The notes under the pieces are model-generated. The model made no database searches. It saw only the letters and a program-made list of their open reading frames with translations, and had not been told where the DNA came from. The position numbers were made by a program, and so were the translations under genes. From Pirellulales bacterium (GTDB lineage: Bacteria; Planctomycetota; Planctomycetia; Pirellulales; JACPPG01), in NCBI GenBank assembly GCA_035546535.1, contig DASZWQ010000167.1, positions 1 to 64,000 on the forward strand: a stretch of 64,000 nucleotides of DNA, in the 5' to 3' direction. Shown piece after piece: positions 17,724 to 27,797 of this stretch (positions are counted from its first letter, which is position 1; every line of letters begins with the position of its first letter).

Positions 17724-18010
17724 TCGCCAGGTGATGAGTGCCAAGTTGGCCGGACACCGCACCGTGCCCTCGCGGTCGAAATCTGGGCGGTATGCACTTC
17801 CGAACGTAACGCTTTTTCGACCTGTACCGGAAACCGCTCTTGCCAGACCTTGTCGGGCCGAGCGTTTTCGAACCACCCGTAAAAGCCCCGTGCGGCGCGA
17901 CCTATATATAGAGTGCGCCGGCATTTGACTACCTGGATCAGCCGACCGGACGCGCCGCCCCAGGCCGCGGCCGAAGAATCCTCTGGCGCTCGGCAAACCG
18001 TCTCATCGAG

Positions 18011-20791
18011 GTGACCTCAGTGCCAGCCGACAGTGTGATCGACACGTGTCCGGAAAGCAGGCAATTGGCAGCTCTGTTTGCCGGCCAGCTTCCGACGGCG
18101 GAGATGGCGCAGCTGCTGCGCCATGCGACGTCCTGCGAACATTGCCTGGCGCTGATGCGCAGCGCCGGCCTCACTGGCGATGAATCATCGGCACCACGAA
18201 ATCCTGGGAGCGATACGGTGAACGGGGAGAAGGCAATGTGGGCATCATCCGCGACCGGAACGCATCAGGATGCTCCGCGCTCGGCGGTGGCCGATACGCC
18301 CACGTGCGACGCGCCGCCAACCTGGCGCCATATGCTGGCGCCCGCGCAGCAGAACGACGAACTCGGCCGCCTGGGTGGATATCGCATTCTGCGCGTGCTG
18401 GGCGAAGGTGGGATGGGAGTTGTCTTCGAGGCCGAGGATGTCACGCTCGACCGACGCGTGGCCATCAAGGTGCTACGTTCGGGAGACATCGATCTGCCGC
18501 AGCGCAAACGCTTTTTGCAAGAAGCGCAGCTCGTGGCCTCGCTCTCGAGCGATCACATCGTCACGGTACACCAGGTCGGCGAAGAGTCAGGCTGCTTGTT
18601 CATCGTCATGGAGCTGCTGCGCGGCGAGACGCTCGACACGCGATTGCGCCGCGAGGGATCATTGCCCGTCGCCGAAGCGCTGCGAATCGCCCGAGAAGTT
18701 GCCGAAGGCCTGGCCGCAGCGCATGAAAAACAACTCGTCCACCGCGATATCAAGCCCGCCAACGTGTGGCTCGAAACACGACGTGCGGACGAACCGGCGC
18801 GGCGCATCAAGCTGCTTGATTTCGGCGTGGCCCGCCCGCTGGCGGTTCACGAGCATCTCACGATCGGCGGTCAGATCATCGGCACGCCGGTGTACATGTC
18901 TCCCGAGCAGGCGTGCGGCATGCCCGTCGACGAACGCTCGGACCTGTTCTCGCTCGGCTCGATCATGTACGCGATGCTGGCGGGCAAGTCGCCGTTCGAG
19001 CGACCAAGCTACTTACACGTTTTGAAAGCAGTGGTGGAAGAGCACCCTACGCCGTTGTCGGAAGTCATGCCCGGCGTGTCGCCCGAAGTCGAGCGGCTGG
19101 TCAAGCGGCTGCTGGAAAAAGACGCGAAGGCGCGTCCGGCGAGCGCGCGGCAGGTGGCCGATGAAATTCGCCGCCTGGAACAGAGCTTTACCTGCAGCGG
19201 TATGGTGCCGCCGCAAATCTCGGCGGCCACTTTGCGCGCCGGGAAATTCCGCCAGCATTTGAGTTGGGGCGTGTGGTCCGGCGTGTTGGCCATCGTGGCG
19301 GCGGCTTCCATCGGGATTCTGTCGCAATACCATCGAGTGCTTGAACTACGACATCACGACGACGTCGAGGGCGCGGTCGTTGCGTCAATGACATCGGACC
19401 CGGCCGTGGGTGTGCCCCAAGGCAAACCGCGTGTGACTACCGCCGCGGCGGCGGGCACCTCGGGTTCATCGTCCGGTGCGTCAAAGGTAAATACCGGCGG
19501 GGAAAACAATGCCACAGCGGCCAGCGGCGCCGATCCACAACCGTTGCCCGACGCCGCGGCGCCCGCCAACGAACTGCCAACCATCAAGATAGGCATTATC
19601 CACTCCCTGACCGGGCCCATGGCCACAAGCGAACGCGCCATTGTCGACGCGTTCTTAATGGCCGTGGGCGAGATCAATCAATCGGGTGGACTGCTCGGTG
19701 GCCGACAAGTCGAGGCAATCGTGCGTGACGGTAAGTCGAACGAGAACATCTTCGCCGAGCAGGCCGAGGAGCTGATCACCAAGGAACACGTGGTAACCCT
19801 TTTTGGTTGCTGGAGGTCCCCTTGCCGCAAGCTGGTCGAAGCCGTGTGCCGTCGACACGATCATCTTCTGATTTATCCGACGACTTACGAAGGGATGGAA
19901 GAATCTCCCTACGTGATTTACATGGGGGGGGCTCCCAATCAGCAGATCCTGCCGGCTACGAAGTGGGCCTTTGCCTTTCTCGGCAAGCGCAAGTTCTTTT
20001 TGATCGGCGCCGACGGCATCTACTCGCATTGCGCGCACGAGATCATTCGCGATGAAGTCGCGGCCTTAGGGGGTCGAGTCGTCGGCGACGGTTATCGGCC
20101 GCTCGGCGACACGAATTTTTCCGAGATCGCGCGGCAGGTCGCGGACTCAGGCGCCGACGTCGTCATGAACACGGTCAGCGGTACTGGAAACATCAGCCTG
20201 TTCAACTGCCTGCGCGAGGCGGGGGTAACGGCCGAAGCAGTCCCCACGATTTCGTTCAAAGTCACGGAAGAGGATCTGCAGTACATCTCGGCACACGATC
20301 GCGACCTCGTGGGCGATTATGCCGTCTGGAATTACTTCCAAACGGTCAACACACCGGACAACATCGAGTTCCTCGCGCGCCTGCACGATCGGTATGGCCC
20401 AGCGCGCGTCGCCACTGATCCGATGGTCGCCGCCTACACCGGCATGCACATGTGGGGCTACGCCGTCGACGAGTGTCAATCCGACCGGGTGACAGACATT
20501 CGTGCCGTGATGGGGCATCAGACGCTCAATGCGCCCGAGGGGGCCGTCGAAATCGACGAAAGAAATCGGCACGCGCGGCGCGCGGCAATGATCGGGCGGA
20601 TCGGCGAGGACTTGCAATTCGACATCGTGTGGAGTTCGCCCAAGCCGATCGTGCCCGAGCCATTTCCCGCTTCACGCACACCCGAAGAGTGGCAAAAGTT
20701 CCAGGAGCACTTGTACCGGGAATGGGGCGGCAACTGGCGCGCGAGTGCGCCCCCGAAATCCCATGGGAACCGCGCTGCGAGCGGCCGATGA
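18011..20791 (+). CDS. Transmembrane Ser/Thr protein kinase with UrtA/AmiC-like urea/amide-binding sensor domain
   Basis: This is a 926-residue receptor kinase. Residues 1-60 carry an anti-sigma-like zinc motif H38-x3-C42-x2-C45. The kinase domain (about 123-390) is complete: LGEGGMGVVFEA, the lysine in VAIKVLR, HRDIKPAN, LLDFGVA, and GTPVYMSPEQ in the activation segment. One membrane helix lies at about 418-440, then a Ser/Gly/Ala linker. Residues about 523-890 match the urea/short-chain amide periplasmic binding family (IKIGIIHSLTGPMA, LFGCWRSPCRKLVEAV, GGAPNQQILPA, ATDPMVAAYTGMHMW). The sensor would be extracytoplasmic, so binding of a small amide could control the kinase; that is inference. 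Start is GTG. The stop overlaps the bestrophin gene (ATGA), implying coupled translation. Confidence 0.92.
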   Translation: MTSVPADSVIDTCPESRQLAALFAGQLPTAEMAQLLRHATSCEHCLALMRSAGLTGDESSAPRNPGSDTVNGEKAMWASSATGTHQDAPRSAVADTPTCDAPPTWRHMLAPAQQNDELGRLGGYRILRVLGEGGMGVVFEAEDVTLDRRVAIKVLRSGDIDLPQRKRFLQEAQLVASLSSDHIVTVHQVGEESGCLFIVMELLRGETLDTRLRREGSLPVAEALRIAREVAEGLAAAHEKQLVHRDIKPANVWLETRRADEPARRIKLLDFGVARPLAVHEHLTIGGQIIGTPVYMSPEQACGMPVDERSDLFSLGSIMYAMLAGKSPFERPSYLHVLKAVVEEHPTPLSEVMPGVSPEVERLVKRLLEKDAKARPASARQVADEIRRLEQSFTCSGMVPPQISAATLRAGKFRQHLSWGVWSGVLAIVAAASIGILSQYHRVLELRHHDDVEGAVVASMTSDPAVGVPQGKPRVTTAAAAGTSGSSSGASKVNTGGENNATAASGADPQPLPDAAAPANELPTIKIGIIHSLTGPMATSERAIVDAFLMAVGEINQSGGLLGGRQVEAIVRDGKSNENIFAEQAEELITKEHVVTLFGCWRSPCRKLVEAVCRRHDHLLIYPTTYEGMEESPYVIYMGGAPNQQILPATKWAFAFLGKRKFFLIGADGIYSHCAHEIIRDEVAALGGRVVGDGYRPLGDTNFSEIARQVADSGADVVMNTVSGTGNISLFNCLREAGVTAEAVPTISFKVTEEDLQYISAHDRDLVGDYAVWNYFQTVNTPDNIEFLARLHDRYGPARVATDPMVAAYTGMHMWGYAVDECQSDRVTDIRAVMGHQTLNAPEGAVEIDERNRHARRAAMIGRIGEDLQFDIVWSSPKPIVPEPFPASRTPEEWQKFQEHLYREWGGNWRASAPPKSHGNRAASGR

Positions 20792-21675
20792 TCGAATATA
20801 AATCCGAACGCTGGTGGCGCACGACGTTCGCCTTCTACGGCACGGTCCTACCGAACGTGCTGGGCCGGGTTGGCGTGCTCACCGCGTTGAGCCTGATGTT
20901 GTGTGTGCTCGACGTACACGTCTTTCAGCCGCACGGCTTTCCGCTGCCTTCGCTCGATCAACTTGGGCATTCGGTGCTTGGCGTGGCGATGAGCATGTTG
21001 ATCGTGTTTCGCACCAACTCATCGAACAACCGTTATTGGGACGGTCGCACATTCTGGGGCGTGTTGGTCAACGGCTCGCGCAACCTGGCGCGACTCGGCT
21101 CGCGCTATGCGGGGCCAGCCGAGGATCTCGCGGCGCTTATCACGGCCTACGTCACCGCGGTCCGTGAGACGCTGCGCGGCGGTTTTGATTATAAGAGCAT
21201 CGTAAATCTGGTGCCGGGCCGACTGGCAAGGCAAGCCGCCGCGGCCTCGAATCCGCCCACGGTGCTCGCCGGCGCCATCAGCGATTGGATTCACCACCAC
21301 AAAAGCGACGGACGTATCGGAGAGTACGAGGCGATGGCCATGGAGCAAGTGCTCAATTGCATGGTCGACGCCCAGGGGGGCTGCGAGCGGATCCTGAGAA
21401 CGCCGCTTCCCTTTGTGTATGCGTCGCTCATTCGCCAGTTGCTGCTGATTTACTTGGGGTCGCTTCCCTTTGTGCTCGTCGGCCGGATGGGCTATGCGGC
21501 GCCCTTGGTCGTGGCCGTGGTCTCGTTCGGTATGCTGGGGATCGAAGAAGCGGGCGCGGAAATCGAGCGGCCTTTTGGCACTGATCCCAACTGCCTGCCG
21601 CTCGAGCAAATCTGCACGACCATCGCCCGCGACACGAAGACCCTTTGTACTCCATACGAGACGTCGGCCGTTTAG
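20788..21675 (+). CDS. Bestrophin-family (UPF0187) anion channel
   Basis: The 295-residue membrane protein has the bestrophin features: RWWRTTFAFYGTVLPNVLGRVGVL at the first membrane segment, FRTNSSNNRYWDGRTFWG just after the second, and the C-terminal GIEEAGAEIERPFGTDPNCLPLE with the acidic stretch typical of the family. Bacterial homologues form pentameric channels, reported as cation- or anion-conducting depending on the protein. The ATG overlaps the kinase stop by four bases, so channel and receptor kinase are made together. The longer upstream open frame is the antisense-like extension through the kinase gene and is not used. Regulation of the channel by the kinase is a hypothesis. Confidence 0.9.
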   Translation: MIEYKSERWWRTTFAFYGTVLPNVLGRVGVLTALSLMLCVLDVHVFQPHGFPLPSLDQLGHSVLGVAMSMLIVFRTNSSNNRYWDGRTFWGVLVNGSRNLARLGSRYAGPAEDLAALITAYVTAVRETLRGGFDYKSIVNLVPGRLARQAAAASNPPTVLAGAISDWIHHHKSDGRIGEYEAMAMEQVLNCMVDAQGGCERILRTPLPFVYASLIRQLLLIYLGSLPFVLVGRMGYAAPLVVAVVSFGMLGIEEAGAEIERPFGTDPNCLPLEQICTTIARDTKTLCTPYETSAV

Positions 21676-21842
21676 CGGCACGCGATGGAATATACTGCCA
21701 GCCGGGTGCGCATCGCGGAGAATCTCGCGAACCTGGCGGCGCCCCGCGCCGTCTCACGGATAGTTGGCGGATTTCGAAGTGATCGGCCGGCGGCCGGCGG
21801 ATCCGACGATTGCTCCGGGACCATGGAAGTCGCAGGTGTCGC

Positions 21843-22400
21843 ATGGAAAATGCCAGGTTGGCGACTCGCGAGGAGATGGAATCCTGCCTGGAGGAGATTC
21901 GCAATTCACCGCGCGACGCCGGCAAGATCGAAATGATCGTGCGTCGGCCGCAGCCGGGCGAGCGTGACGTCGTGACGTCCGCTGTGCTCGACGCCGATAT
22001 CGGACTCGTCGGAGACAATTGGCTTGCGCGTGGTAGCCGCCACACTCCCGACGGCACAGCCGATCCGGCCGCGCAACTGACGCTGATGAATGCGCGGGCC
22101 ATCGCGGCTATCACGCGGGGGCGGGACCGCTGGACCTTGGCCGGAGATCAGCTCTTCGTCGACTTCGACCTGAGCGAGACGCACATTCCACCGGGAACCC
22201 GGTTGCAGGTCGGCGCGGCACTGGTTGAGGTCAGCGCCGCGCCCCATACCGGCTGCAAACACTTTGCCGCGCGATTCGGAGTCGACGCGGTAAAGTTCGT
22301 CAACTCGCCAGTCGGCAAGCAATTGCACCTTCGCGGCATCAATGCCAGGATTATCCGTTCCGGCGAAGTGCGCGTCGGCGATGCCATTACAAAGATTTAA
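21843..22400 (+). CDS. MOSC-domain protein
   Basis: MOSC domains occur in molybdenum-cofactor sulfurases and in small stand-alone proteins such as YiiM, where a conserved cysteine handles sulfur. This 185-residue protein shows GLVGDNWLARGSRHTPDG, LTLMNARAIAAI, GDQLFVDFDLSE and HTGCKHFAARFG, the last including the conserved cysteine. The start at 21843 (MENARLATREEM) is preferred because AGGTG precedes it by five bases and because the previous in-frame ATG would add only an unrelated leader. It follows the channel gene by about 170 bp and may be in a separate unit. Substrate unknown. Confidence 0.85.
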   Translation: MENARLATREEMESCLEEIRNSPRDAGKIEMIVRRPQPGERDVVTSAVLDADIGLVGDNWLARGSRHTPDGTADPAAQLTLMNARAIAAITRGRDRWTLAGDQLFVDFDLSETHIPPGTRLQVGAALVEVSAAPHTGCKHFAARFGVDAVKFVNSPVGKQLHLRGINARIIRSGEVRVGDAITKI

Positions 22401-22583
22401 GAGCCGGATGTTTGTCGGCCAGGGTGGCTCCCTGGCAGCCACTCAGCATGCGACGACTTGTCGCCGCCGAGGTATTCCGGCGGGTGGACTGGCGACGAAA
22501 CCGTCGGCGCAATATATGCACGCGCGTTTGGCAGTGGCAAAGTGTCTTCCCGTTTTCAACCTCAGTAATTCCCGGGTGCGGCC

Positions 22584-22781
22584 ATGACGAAATCGCAGCC
22601 GTCCAAGAAGTCGAAAGAAAAAAACGCCGCTGGCGGAAAGCAAACCGCGCCTCAGCCGAAGCAAGAGAAGGGACGCACTCCGGCAGCGGATATACAGCGC
22701 CGCGACCCGCCAGCGCCCGAAGATCCATTGGACGAATCGTCCTGGGAATCATTCCCGGCGAGTGACTCGCCCGCACATTGA
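22584..22781 (+). CDS. Small conserved protein with DESSWESFPASDSP motif
   Basis: A 65-residue hydrophilic protein: a Lys/Gln/Pro-rich N-terminal half and a C-terminal motif, EDPLDESSWESFPASDSPAH. The ESFPASD-P pattern recurs at the C-terminus of many short, uncharacterised bacterial proteins, which supports this being a true gene despite its size. There is no signal peptide or membrane segment. It stands between the MOSC gene and the FG-GAP gene on the same strand. Function unknown; family recognition is from memory of the motif only. Confidence 0.7.
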   Translation: MTKSQPSKKSKEKNAAGGKQTAPQPKQEKGRTPAADIQRRDPPAPEDPLDESSWESFPASDSPAH

Positions 22782-22904
22782 GCTCTCGAGCGAGTGACAC
22801 CTCCGGGTCGGCGGACTTTTTTCTCGCGGCGGGACATCCCCCTTTCGCGCTGTTAGAATCGGCACGGACAATCGACCGCCGGTCGCGAAAAAAGGGGAGA
22901 TCCT

Positions 22905-24182
22905 ATGCATCGCTCGATCCCATGGGTACTGCTGCTCGTCGCCACGCGGGCAGCGCTCGTTTCTGCCGCCGACTACCAGTTGGACCAGTTCAAGACGATT
23001 CCGCTCGTCGATGCCTATTACTCCGAAGGGGCCAACGTCGGCGACATTGATGGCGACGGCGTACAAGACGCCATCTATGGTCCCTATTGGTTCAAGGGGC
23101 CGGATTACAAAGAAAAATACGAAATCTATCCGCCGAAGCCGCAACCGGTCGAAGGCTACGCGAACCATTTCTTCTGCTGGGCGTATGATTTCAACGGCGA
23201 TCGACATCTGGATATTCTCACGGCAGGCTTTCCCGGCACGCCGGCTTTCGTCTACGAAAACCCGGGACCGGCCGGGCTCGACAAGCATTGGCCGCGACAC
23301 ACGGTGCTCGATTCGGTGTGCAATGAATCGCCGCAGTTCTTGAACATCGTCGGCGATGAGCGTCCGGAGTTCGTCTGCACACACGACGGTTACTTCGGCT
23401 ATGCCACGATCAACTGGGATAAACCCCTTGCATCCTGGACGTTTCACAACGTCTCGGAGCGCAACGCACCAAAACCTTTTGGCCATGGGCTGGGCGTCGG
23501 TGATATCAACGGTGACGGCCGTCAAGACATTATCACGAAGGATGGCTGGTTCGCGCAGCCGGGGTCTGTCGAAAGCGACAGTCGCTGGGAATTTCATCCC
23601 GTCTCGTTCGCCGGTTCCGGGGGCGCCGAGATGTATGCCTACGACGTCGACGGCGATGGCGACAACGACGTCATCACTAGCCTGGCCGCGCACGAATTCG
23701 GGCTCGCCTGGCACGAACAGCGCCGGCAAGGGGACCGCATTGAATTCACGCCTCACACGATCATGGGAAGCGAGCCGGCTGCCAACCGTTATGGCCTGGT
23801 GTTCAGCGAATTGCATTCGGTGAATCTGGCCGACATCGACGGCGACGGATTGAAGGACATCGTCACGGGCAAGACCTATTACTCGCACCACAAGCAGAGC
23901 CCGTTATGGAACGCCGGTGCCGTCGTCTATTGGTTCAAGCTCACGCGCACCAAGGACGGAATCGATTGGATTCCCTTCCGCGCTGCCGACGATACCGGCA
24001 TCGGTCGGCAACTCACGGTCACCGATATCAACGGTGACGGCCTGCCGGACATGATCGTCGGGGGCATGAAGGGAGCGCACGTACTCATGCACGAGCGCAA
24101 AAGCGTCAGCCGCGACGAGTGGGAGAAAGCGCGGCCGCGGCCCGTTGCCGACGAGGGCAAGCAAGCAGCGGGACGCGATTAG
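22905..24182 (+). CDS. Secreted FG-GAP/VCBS repeat beta-propeller protein
   Basis: The 425-residue protein has an N-terminal signal peptide ending near LVSAA and repeated calcium-binding FG-GAP/VCBS motifs such as VGDIDGDGVQDAIY, DFNGDRHLDILTAG, VGDINGDGRQDIITKDGW, DVDGDGDNDVITS, NLADIDGDGLKDIVTG and DINGDGLPDMIVGG. These repeats form a seven-bladed propeller and typically bind Ca2+ through the DxDxDG loops. A good ribosome binding site (AGGGGAG) precedes the ATG. It is convergent with a second propeller gene at 24228. Such proteins are abundant in planctomycetes; the ligand is unknown. Confidence 0.88.
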   Translation: MHRSIPWVLLLVATRAALVSAADYQLDQFKTIPLVDAYYSEGANVGDIDGDGVQDAIYGPYWFKGPDYKEKYEIYPPKPQPVEGYANHFFCWAYDFNGDRHLDILTAGFPGTPAFVYENPGPAGLDKHWPRHTVLDSVCNESPQFLNIVGDERPEFVCTHDGYFGYATINWDKPLASWTFHNVSERNAPKPFGHGLGVGDINGDGRQDIITKDGWFAQPGSVESDSRWEFHPVSFAGSGGAEMYAYDVDGDGDNDVITSLAAHEFGLAWHEQRRQGDRIEFTPHTIMGSEPAANRYGLVFSELHSVNLADIDGDGLKDIVTGKTYYSHHKQSPLWNAGAVVYWFKLTRTKDGIDWIPFRAADDTGIGRQLTVTDINGDGLPDMIVGGMKGAHVLMHERKSVSRDEWEKARPRPVADEGKQAAGRD

Positions 24183-24227
24183 AGACGCGAAGATCTGTTG
24201 CGACGCCCTGGCCCGTTCAATCGAGCG

Positions 24228-25154
24228 CTACCGTATTCGATACATTATTGCCGAAGTGTCGTATCCGTCGAAGGTCCAAACGACCTTCTTCGACCTGGGC
24301 TCAAGCTCGATGACCAGCGGCTGCCCGGGGCCCGCGTGACAATTGCCGATCAGGTAATTCCCATTTGGTAGCACGGCGACGGTCGTCACCCAAGCCAGCG
24401 TGATGCCGGAGAGGTCGTTCTGCTCGATACGCCCGACAATTTCCTTATCGGGCGTGACTTCCAAAACGCTGTGGCCGTTGCCCGTTGAGATGAGCGTATT
24501 GCCGCTACTCAGGCGCAGCGCGGCAAAGCATTTGTTGCCGAAGGCCTCGGGCCCGTGCCCGGGTTTTGGCTCGCGACCAAACAGGGGGACGGGATATTCC
24601 CAGGTGACCTTGCCCGAGCCGTCGTATTCGCGCACGACGCCATCCCCTTCGTGGCAGACCAGGTAATGTCCGTTGTCCAATTTGCGTGCGAGCCGAGTAT
24701 CGGTATGCGGATGAGGGTGATCGATCTTCAGTCTGATGTCGCGCAGCTGATGGCCGTCGCGATCGATTTCGATAATCCGGCCTGCCCCGCTTTCGGCAAT
24801 CATCATCTGTCCGTCCGCGAGCGGTTGGAACGCATGCACCTCAATCGTCTTACCTCGATTTTCGCGTGATGCGCCGGAATCGTAGGTCCAGACGACGCGT
24901 TTGTTTTCGGGATCGATCTCGGCAACTTTGTTCGCGCCTTGCTGGACTACGATGTGCCCATCGGCAAGGACGTGCATATCGTGAATTCCGCCCCACGGCA
25001 TTTGCCATTCGATTTGGCCATCGCGATTGACGATCGCCAGCTTGTCGCTGCCTTGGACCAATAGACGATGTTGAGCTAGCGCTTCACTGCGGCCATCAAA
25101 CAGGAACACGGCAGCGGCGACCGCGCATTCAATGGTCCGAATGGATCGCGGCAT
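24228..25154 (-). CDS. Secreted PQQ/NHL-like beta-propeller protein
   Basis: The start at 25154 (MPRSIRTIECAVAAAVFLF) is preferred over a longer frame because it gives a signal-peptide-like N-terminus and has AGAGGA just upstream. Repeats of the form DGxI.W...GG.HD, NKVAEIDPENKRVVWTYDSG, GRIIEIDRDGHQL, GVVREYDGSGKVTWEYPVP and IELEPRSKKVVWTFDG are typical of outer blades in PQQ-like or NHL propellers. About 308 residues. No catalytic motif is seen, so it may bind rather than react. It is divergent from the PSCyt1 gene at 25346. Confidence 0.83.
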   Translation of the reverse strand: MPRSIRTIECAVAAAVFLFDGRSEALAQHRLLVQGSDKLAIVNRDGQIEWQMPWGGIHDMHVLADGHIVVQQGANKVAEIDPENKRVVWTYDSGASRENRGKTIEVHAFQPLADGQMMIAESGAGRIIEIDRDGHQLRDIRLKIDHPHPHTDTRLARKLDNGHYLVCHEGDGVVREYDGSGKVTWEYPVPLFGREPKPGHGPEAFGNKCFAALRLSSGNTLISTGNGHSVLEVTPDKEIVGRIEQNDLSGITLAWVTTVAVLPNGNYLIGNCHAGPGQPLVIELEPRSKKVVWTFDGYDTSAIMYRIR

Positions 25155-25345
25155 GGGAGTCCTCTCTAAGCCGGGTCGCGGCTTTTGGTTATTGGCGGAT
25201 TGGAAGTCGGTTTCGATGGCGCGGGTGCTGTTGCGGGTCGGCAATCGGGCAGGCGCCGGCGAGATCGTGTATACTGTATCCTGATTTTCGTGGCCCGCCT
25301 GCCCGCGTATCCTACGCCCCTACCGAACAGCTCTTGTCGCGCCGG

Positions 25346-27793
25346 ATGAGACTTTCTCTCGATCGACACCATCTGCCGACGGTCCGGATGCTCGCCGGGG
25401 CTCTGGCTGTTGCTGCTAGCCTTGGCAGGGGTGTCCTATCGCGCGCGGCTGAACCGCCAACGGCGCCAGCCAATGCGGTCAATTTCCGCACCGAGATTCA
25501 GCCGATTCTGGCACAGCGCTGCTACCGCTGCCACGGGCCCGATCAGGCCAAGGGCGGCCTGCGGCTCAATAGCCGGGACGCCGCCTTTGCGGCATTGGAA
25601 TCGGGCCAGCATGCCGTTGTGCCGGGCCAGCCTCACGAAAGCGCATTGATTGAGCGTGTCACCTCGGCCGACGAGGGGACGCGTATGCCCCCTGAGGGAA
25701 AGCCTCTCTCGCCGGAGCAAATCGCTGTGCTCCGCGCCTGGATCGCTTCGGGCGCGAAGTGGGAGAACCACTGGGCCTTCGAGCCCGTCCAGCGACCGCC
25801 GGTGCCCGAGGTGGCTGACGCCGCCTGGGCGCGTAATCCGATCGATCGCTTCGTGCTCGATAAGCTCACGGCGCGCGGCCTGCAACCGGCCGTTCCCGCC
25901 GGCAAGCCGGCGCTCTTGCGACGTGTTTACTTCGACTTGATTGGCCTGCCTCCGACGCCAGAGGAAGTCGATGCTTTTCTCGCCGACACGGCGGACGACG
26001 CCTACGAAAAAGTTGTCGATCGGCTCTTGGCCTCGCCGCGACATGGCGAGCGCTGGGCCCGCCACTGGCTCGACCTGGTGCGCTACGCCGATACCAACAG
26101 CTTCGAGCGCGACGGCGTAAAGCCGAATGCCTGGCGCTTCCGCGATTACGTCATTCGTTCGTTGAATGACGACAAGCCGTACGACCGTTTCGTGCGCGAG
26201 CAACTCGCCGGCGACGAGCTGCCGGAAGTCACGACCGATACGCTCACCGCGACCGGCTATTACCGGCTGGGGCTGTGGGATGACGAGCCGGCGGATCCGC
26301 TACAGGCCCGCTATGACGAGCTCGATGATATCGTCGCCACGACCGGTCAGGTGTTCTTGGGTCTGACGATCAATTGCGCCCGCTGCCACGATCACAAGCT
26401 CGATCCGATTCCGCAGGCCGATTACTACCGGATGGTGTCGTTCTTCAACGAAATCGATCGGTACAACACGAAGACGTGCCAGGTCGACGTTTCCTCGCCG
26501 GAAGTGGCTGAACAACACCGCAAGCACGACGCGCGGACTGACGCGATTCGCGAGGCGATGCTGCTCATCGAGCGCGCGGGTATCGAAAAGATGTCGGCCG
26601 AAGATCGGCGCCGCACAGAGGGTCCCGACCGTGGCAAAGTCTTGAAGGAAAAACTGCAGTCGTGCCTCAGCGAGGAGTCGTGGCAGGAGTACACGAAGTG
26701 CAAAGAAGAATTGGCCGAGGTTGAACGGACGGTGCTGCCGCCGCGCGAGCAGATCTTGGGGCTGGGGAAGATCCTGGATCGGCCGCCCCCGGCGCACATT
26801 CTGGCGCGCGGCAACCCCCACGTCCCCGGCGACGAGGTGCAGCCTGCGTTTCTTGCGGCTTTGGGGGGCGGAGAACCGGCGATTGCCCCGCGGGCGGACG
26901 GCGCTCGCACGTCAGGCCGTCGTTCGGCGCTGGCCGACTGGATCGTCTCGCCCACAAATCCGCTTTCAGCCCGGGTGATGGTGAATCGTGTCTGGCAGCA
27001 TCATTTCGGGCGAGGGCTGGTGCGCTCGAGCAGCAATTTTGGCAGCCTGGGCAATCCACCAACTCATCCCGAACTACTCGACTGGCTGGCGGCGGAATTT
27101 GTCGATCTGGGTTGGCATCTCAAGCCGCTGCATCGCTTGATTGTCACCTCCAACGCTTACCGCATGTCGTCGGCAGGCAATTCGCAGGCGTTGGCCGCCG
27201 ATCCCGAAAACGATCTTCTCTGGCGCTTTGACATGCGGCGCCTGGCGGCGGAAGAAATGCGCGACGCCATGCTGGCCACGACCGGCGCACTGAACCTGAA
27301 AATGTTCGGTCCGGGCGTGTACCCGAAAATGTCGCAAGAGGTGCTGCACACGCAATCGATGCCTGGCAGCGGCTGGGAAAAATCATCGCCCGAGGAACAA
27401 AACCGGAGAAGCGTCTACATCCACATCAAGCGCTCGCTCGTGCTGCCGATCCTGGCTGAGTTCGACGTTTGCGATACCGATAGCAGCTGTGCGGTGCGGT
27501 TTGCAACTACGCAACCGACACAGGCCTTGGCGATGATCAACGGCGAATTTGCCCACGAGCAGGCGGCCGCGCTCGCGCGCCGCGTGAAGCAGGAAGTTCC
27601 CGAAGATCTAGCTCAGCAGATCGCTCGGGCGCTACGCCTGGCACTGGGAAGACCTGTCGAGGCCCACCAAATCGAGCAAGGACGGCAGTTGATCGAGCGT
27701 TTGCAATCAAAGCACGGCCTCTCGGCGGAAAAGGCCTTGGAATACTACTGTCTGACCGTCCTGAATTTGAACGAGTTTGTTTACCTGGATTAA
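25346..27793 (+). CDS. Planctomycete cytochrome PSCyt1-DUF1549-DUF1553 protein
   Basis: This large exported protein of about 815 residues has a signal peptide, a PSCyt1 c-type heme motif ([17 protein letters not shown], with CYRCH), a DUF1549 (PSCyt2) domain from about residue 140 ([36 protein letters not shown]), a second CxxCH in [12 protein letters not shown], and a DUF1553 (PSD1) domain at about 480-800 ([38 protein letters not shown]). These domains are characteristic of planctomycetes and always occur with DUF1501 proteins; their role is unproven, with suggestions of envelope redox or polysaccharide degradation. The ATG at 25346 is preferred over TTG at 25334. DUF1501 gene follows after four bases. 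Confidence 0.93.
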   Translation: MRLSLDRHHLPTVRMLAGALAVAASLGRGVLSRAAEPPTAPANAVNFRTEIQPILAQRCYRCHGPDQAKGGLRLNSRDAAFAALESGQHAVVPGQPHESALIERVTSADEGTRMPPEGKPLSPEQIAVLRAWIASGAKWENHWAFEPVQRPPVPEVADAAWARNPIDRFVLDKLTARGLQPAVPAGKPALLRRVYFDLIGLPPTPEEVDAFLADTADDAYEKVVDRLLASPRHGERWARHWLDLVRYADTNSFERDGVKPNAWRFRDYVIRSLNDDKPYDRFVREQLAGDELPEVTTDTLTATGYYRLGLWDDEPADPLQARYDELDDIVATTGQVFLGLTINCARCHDHKLDPIPQADYYRMVSFFNEIDRYNTKTCQVDVSSPEVAEQHRKHDARTDAIREAMLLIERAGIEKMSAEDRRRTEGPDRGKVLKEKLQSCLSEESWQEYTKCKEELAEVERTVLPPREQILGLGKILDRPPPAHILARGNPHVPGDEVQPAFLAALGGGEPAIAPRADGARTSGRRSALADWIVSPTNPLSARVMVNRVWQHHFGRGLVRSSSNFGSLGNPPTHPELLDWLAAEFVDLGWHLKPLHRLIVTSNAYRMSSAGNSQALAADPENDLLWRFDMRRLAAEEMRDAMLATTGALNLKMFGPGVYPKMSQEVLHTQSMPGSGWEKSSPEEQNRRSVYIHIKRSLVLPILAEFDVCDTDSSCAVRFATTQPTQALAMINGEFAHEQAAALARRVKQEVPEDLAQQIARALRLALGRPVEAHQIEQGRQLIERLQSKHGLSAEKALEYYCLTVLNLNEFVYLD

Positions 27794-27797
27794 ACGC

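Noticed and set aside
20452-20787. Upstream extension of the bestrophin frame into the kinase gene
   Set aside because: The kinase frame is clearly coding here, and the ATG at 20788 gives the normal bestrophin N-terminus and a classic four-base overlap.
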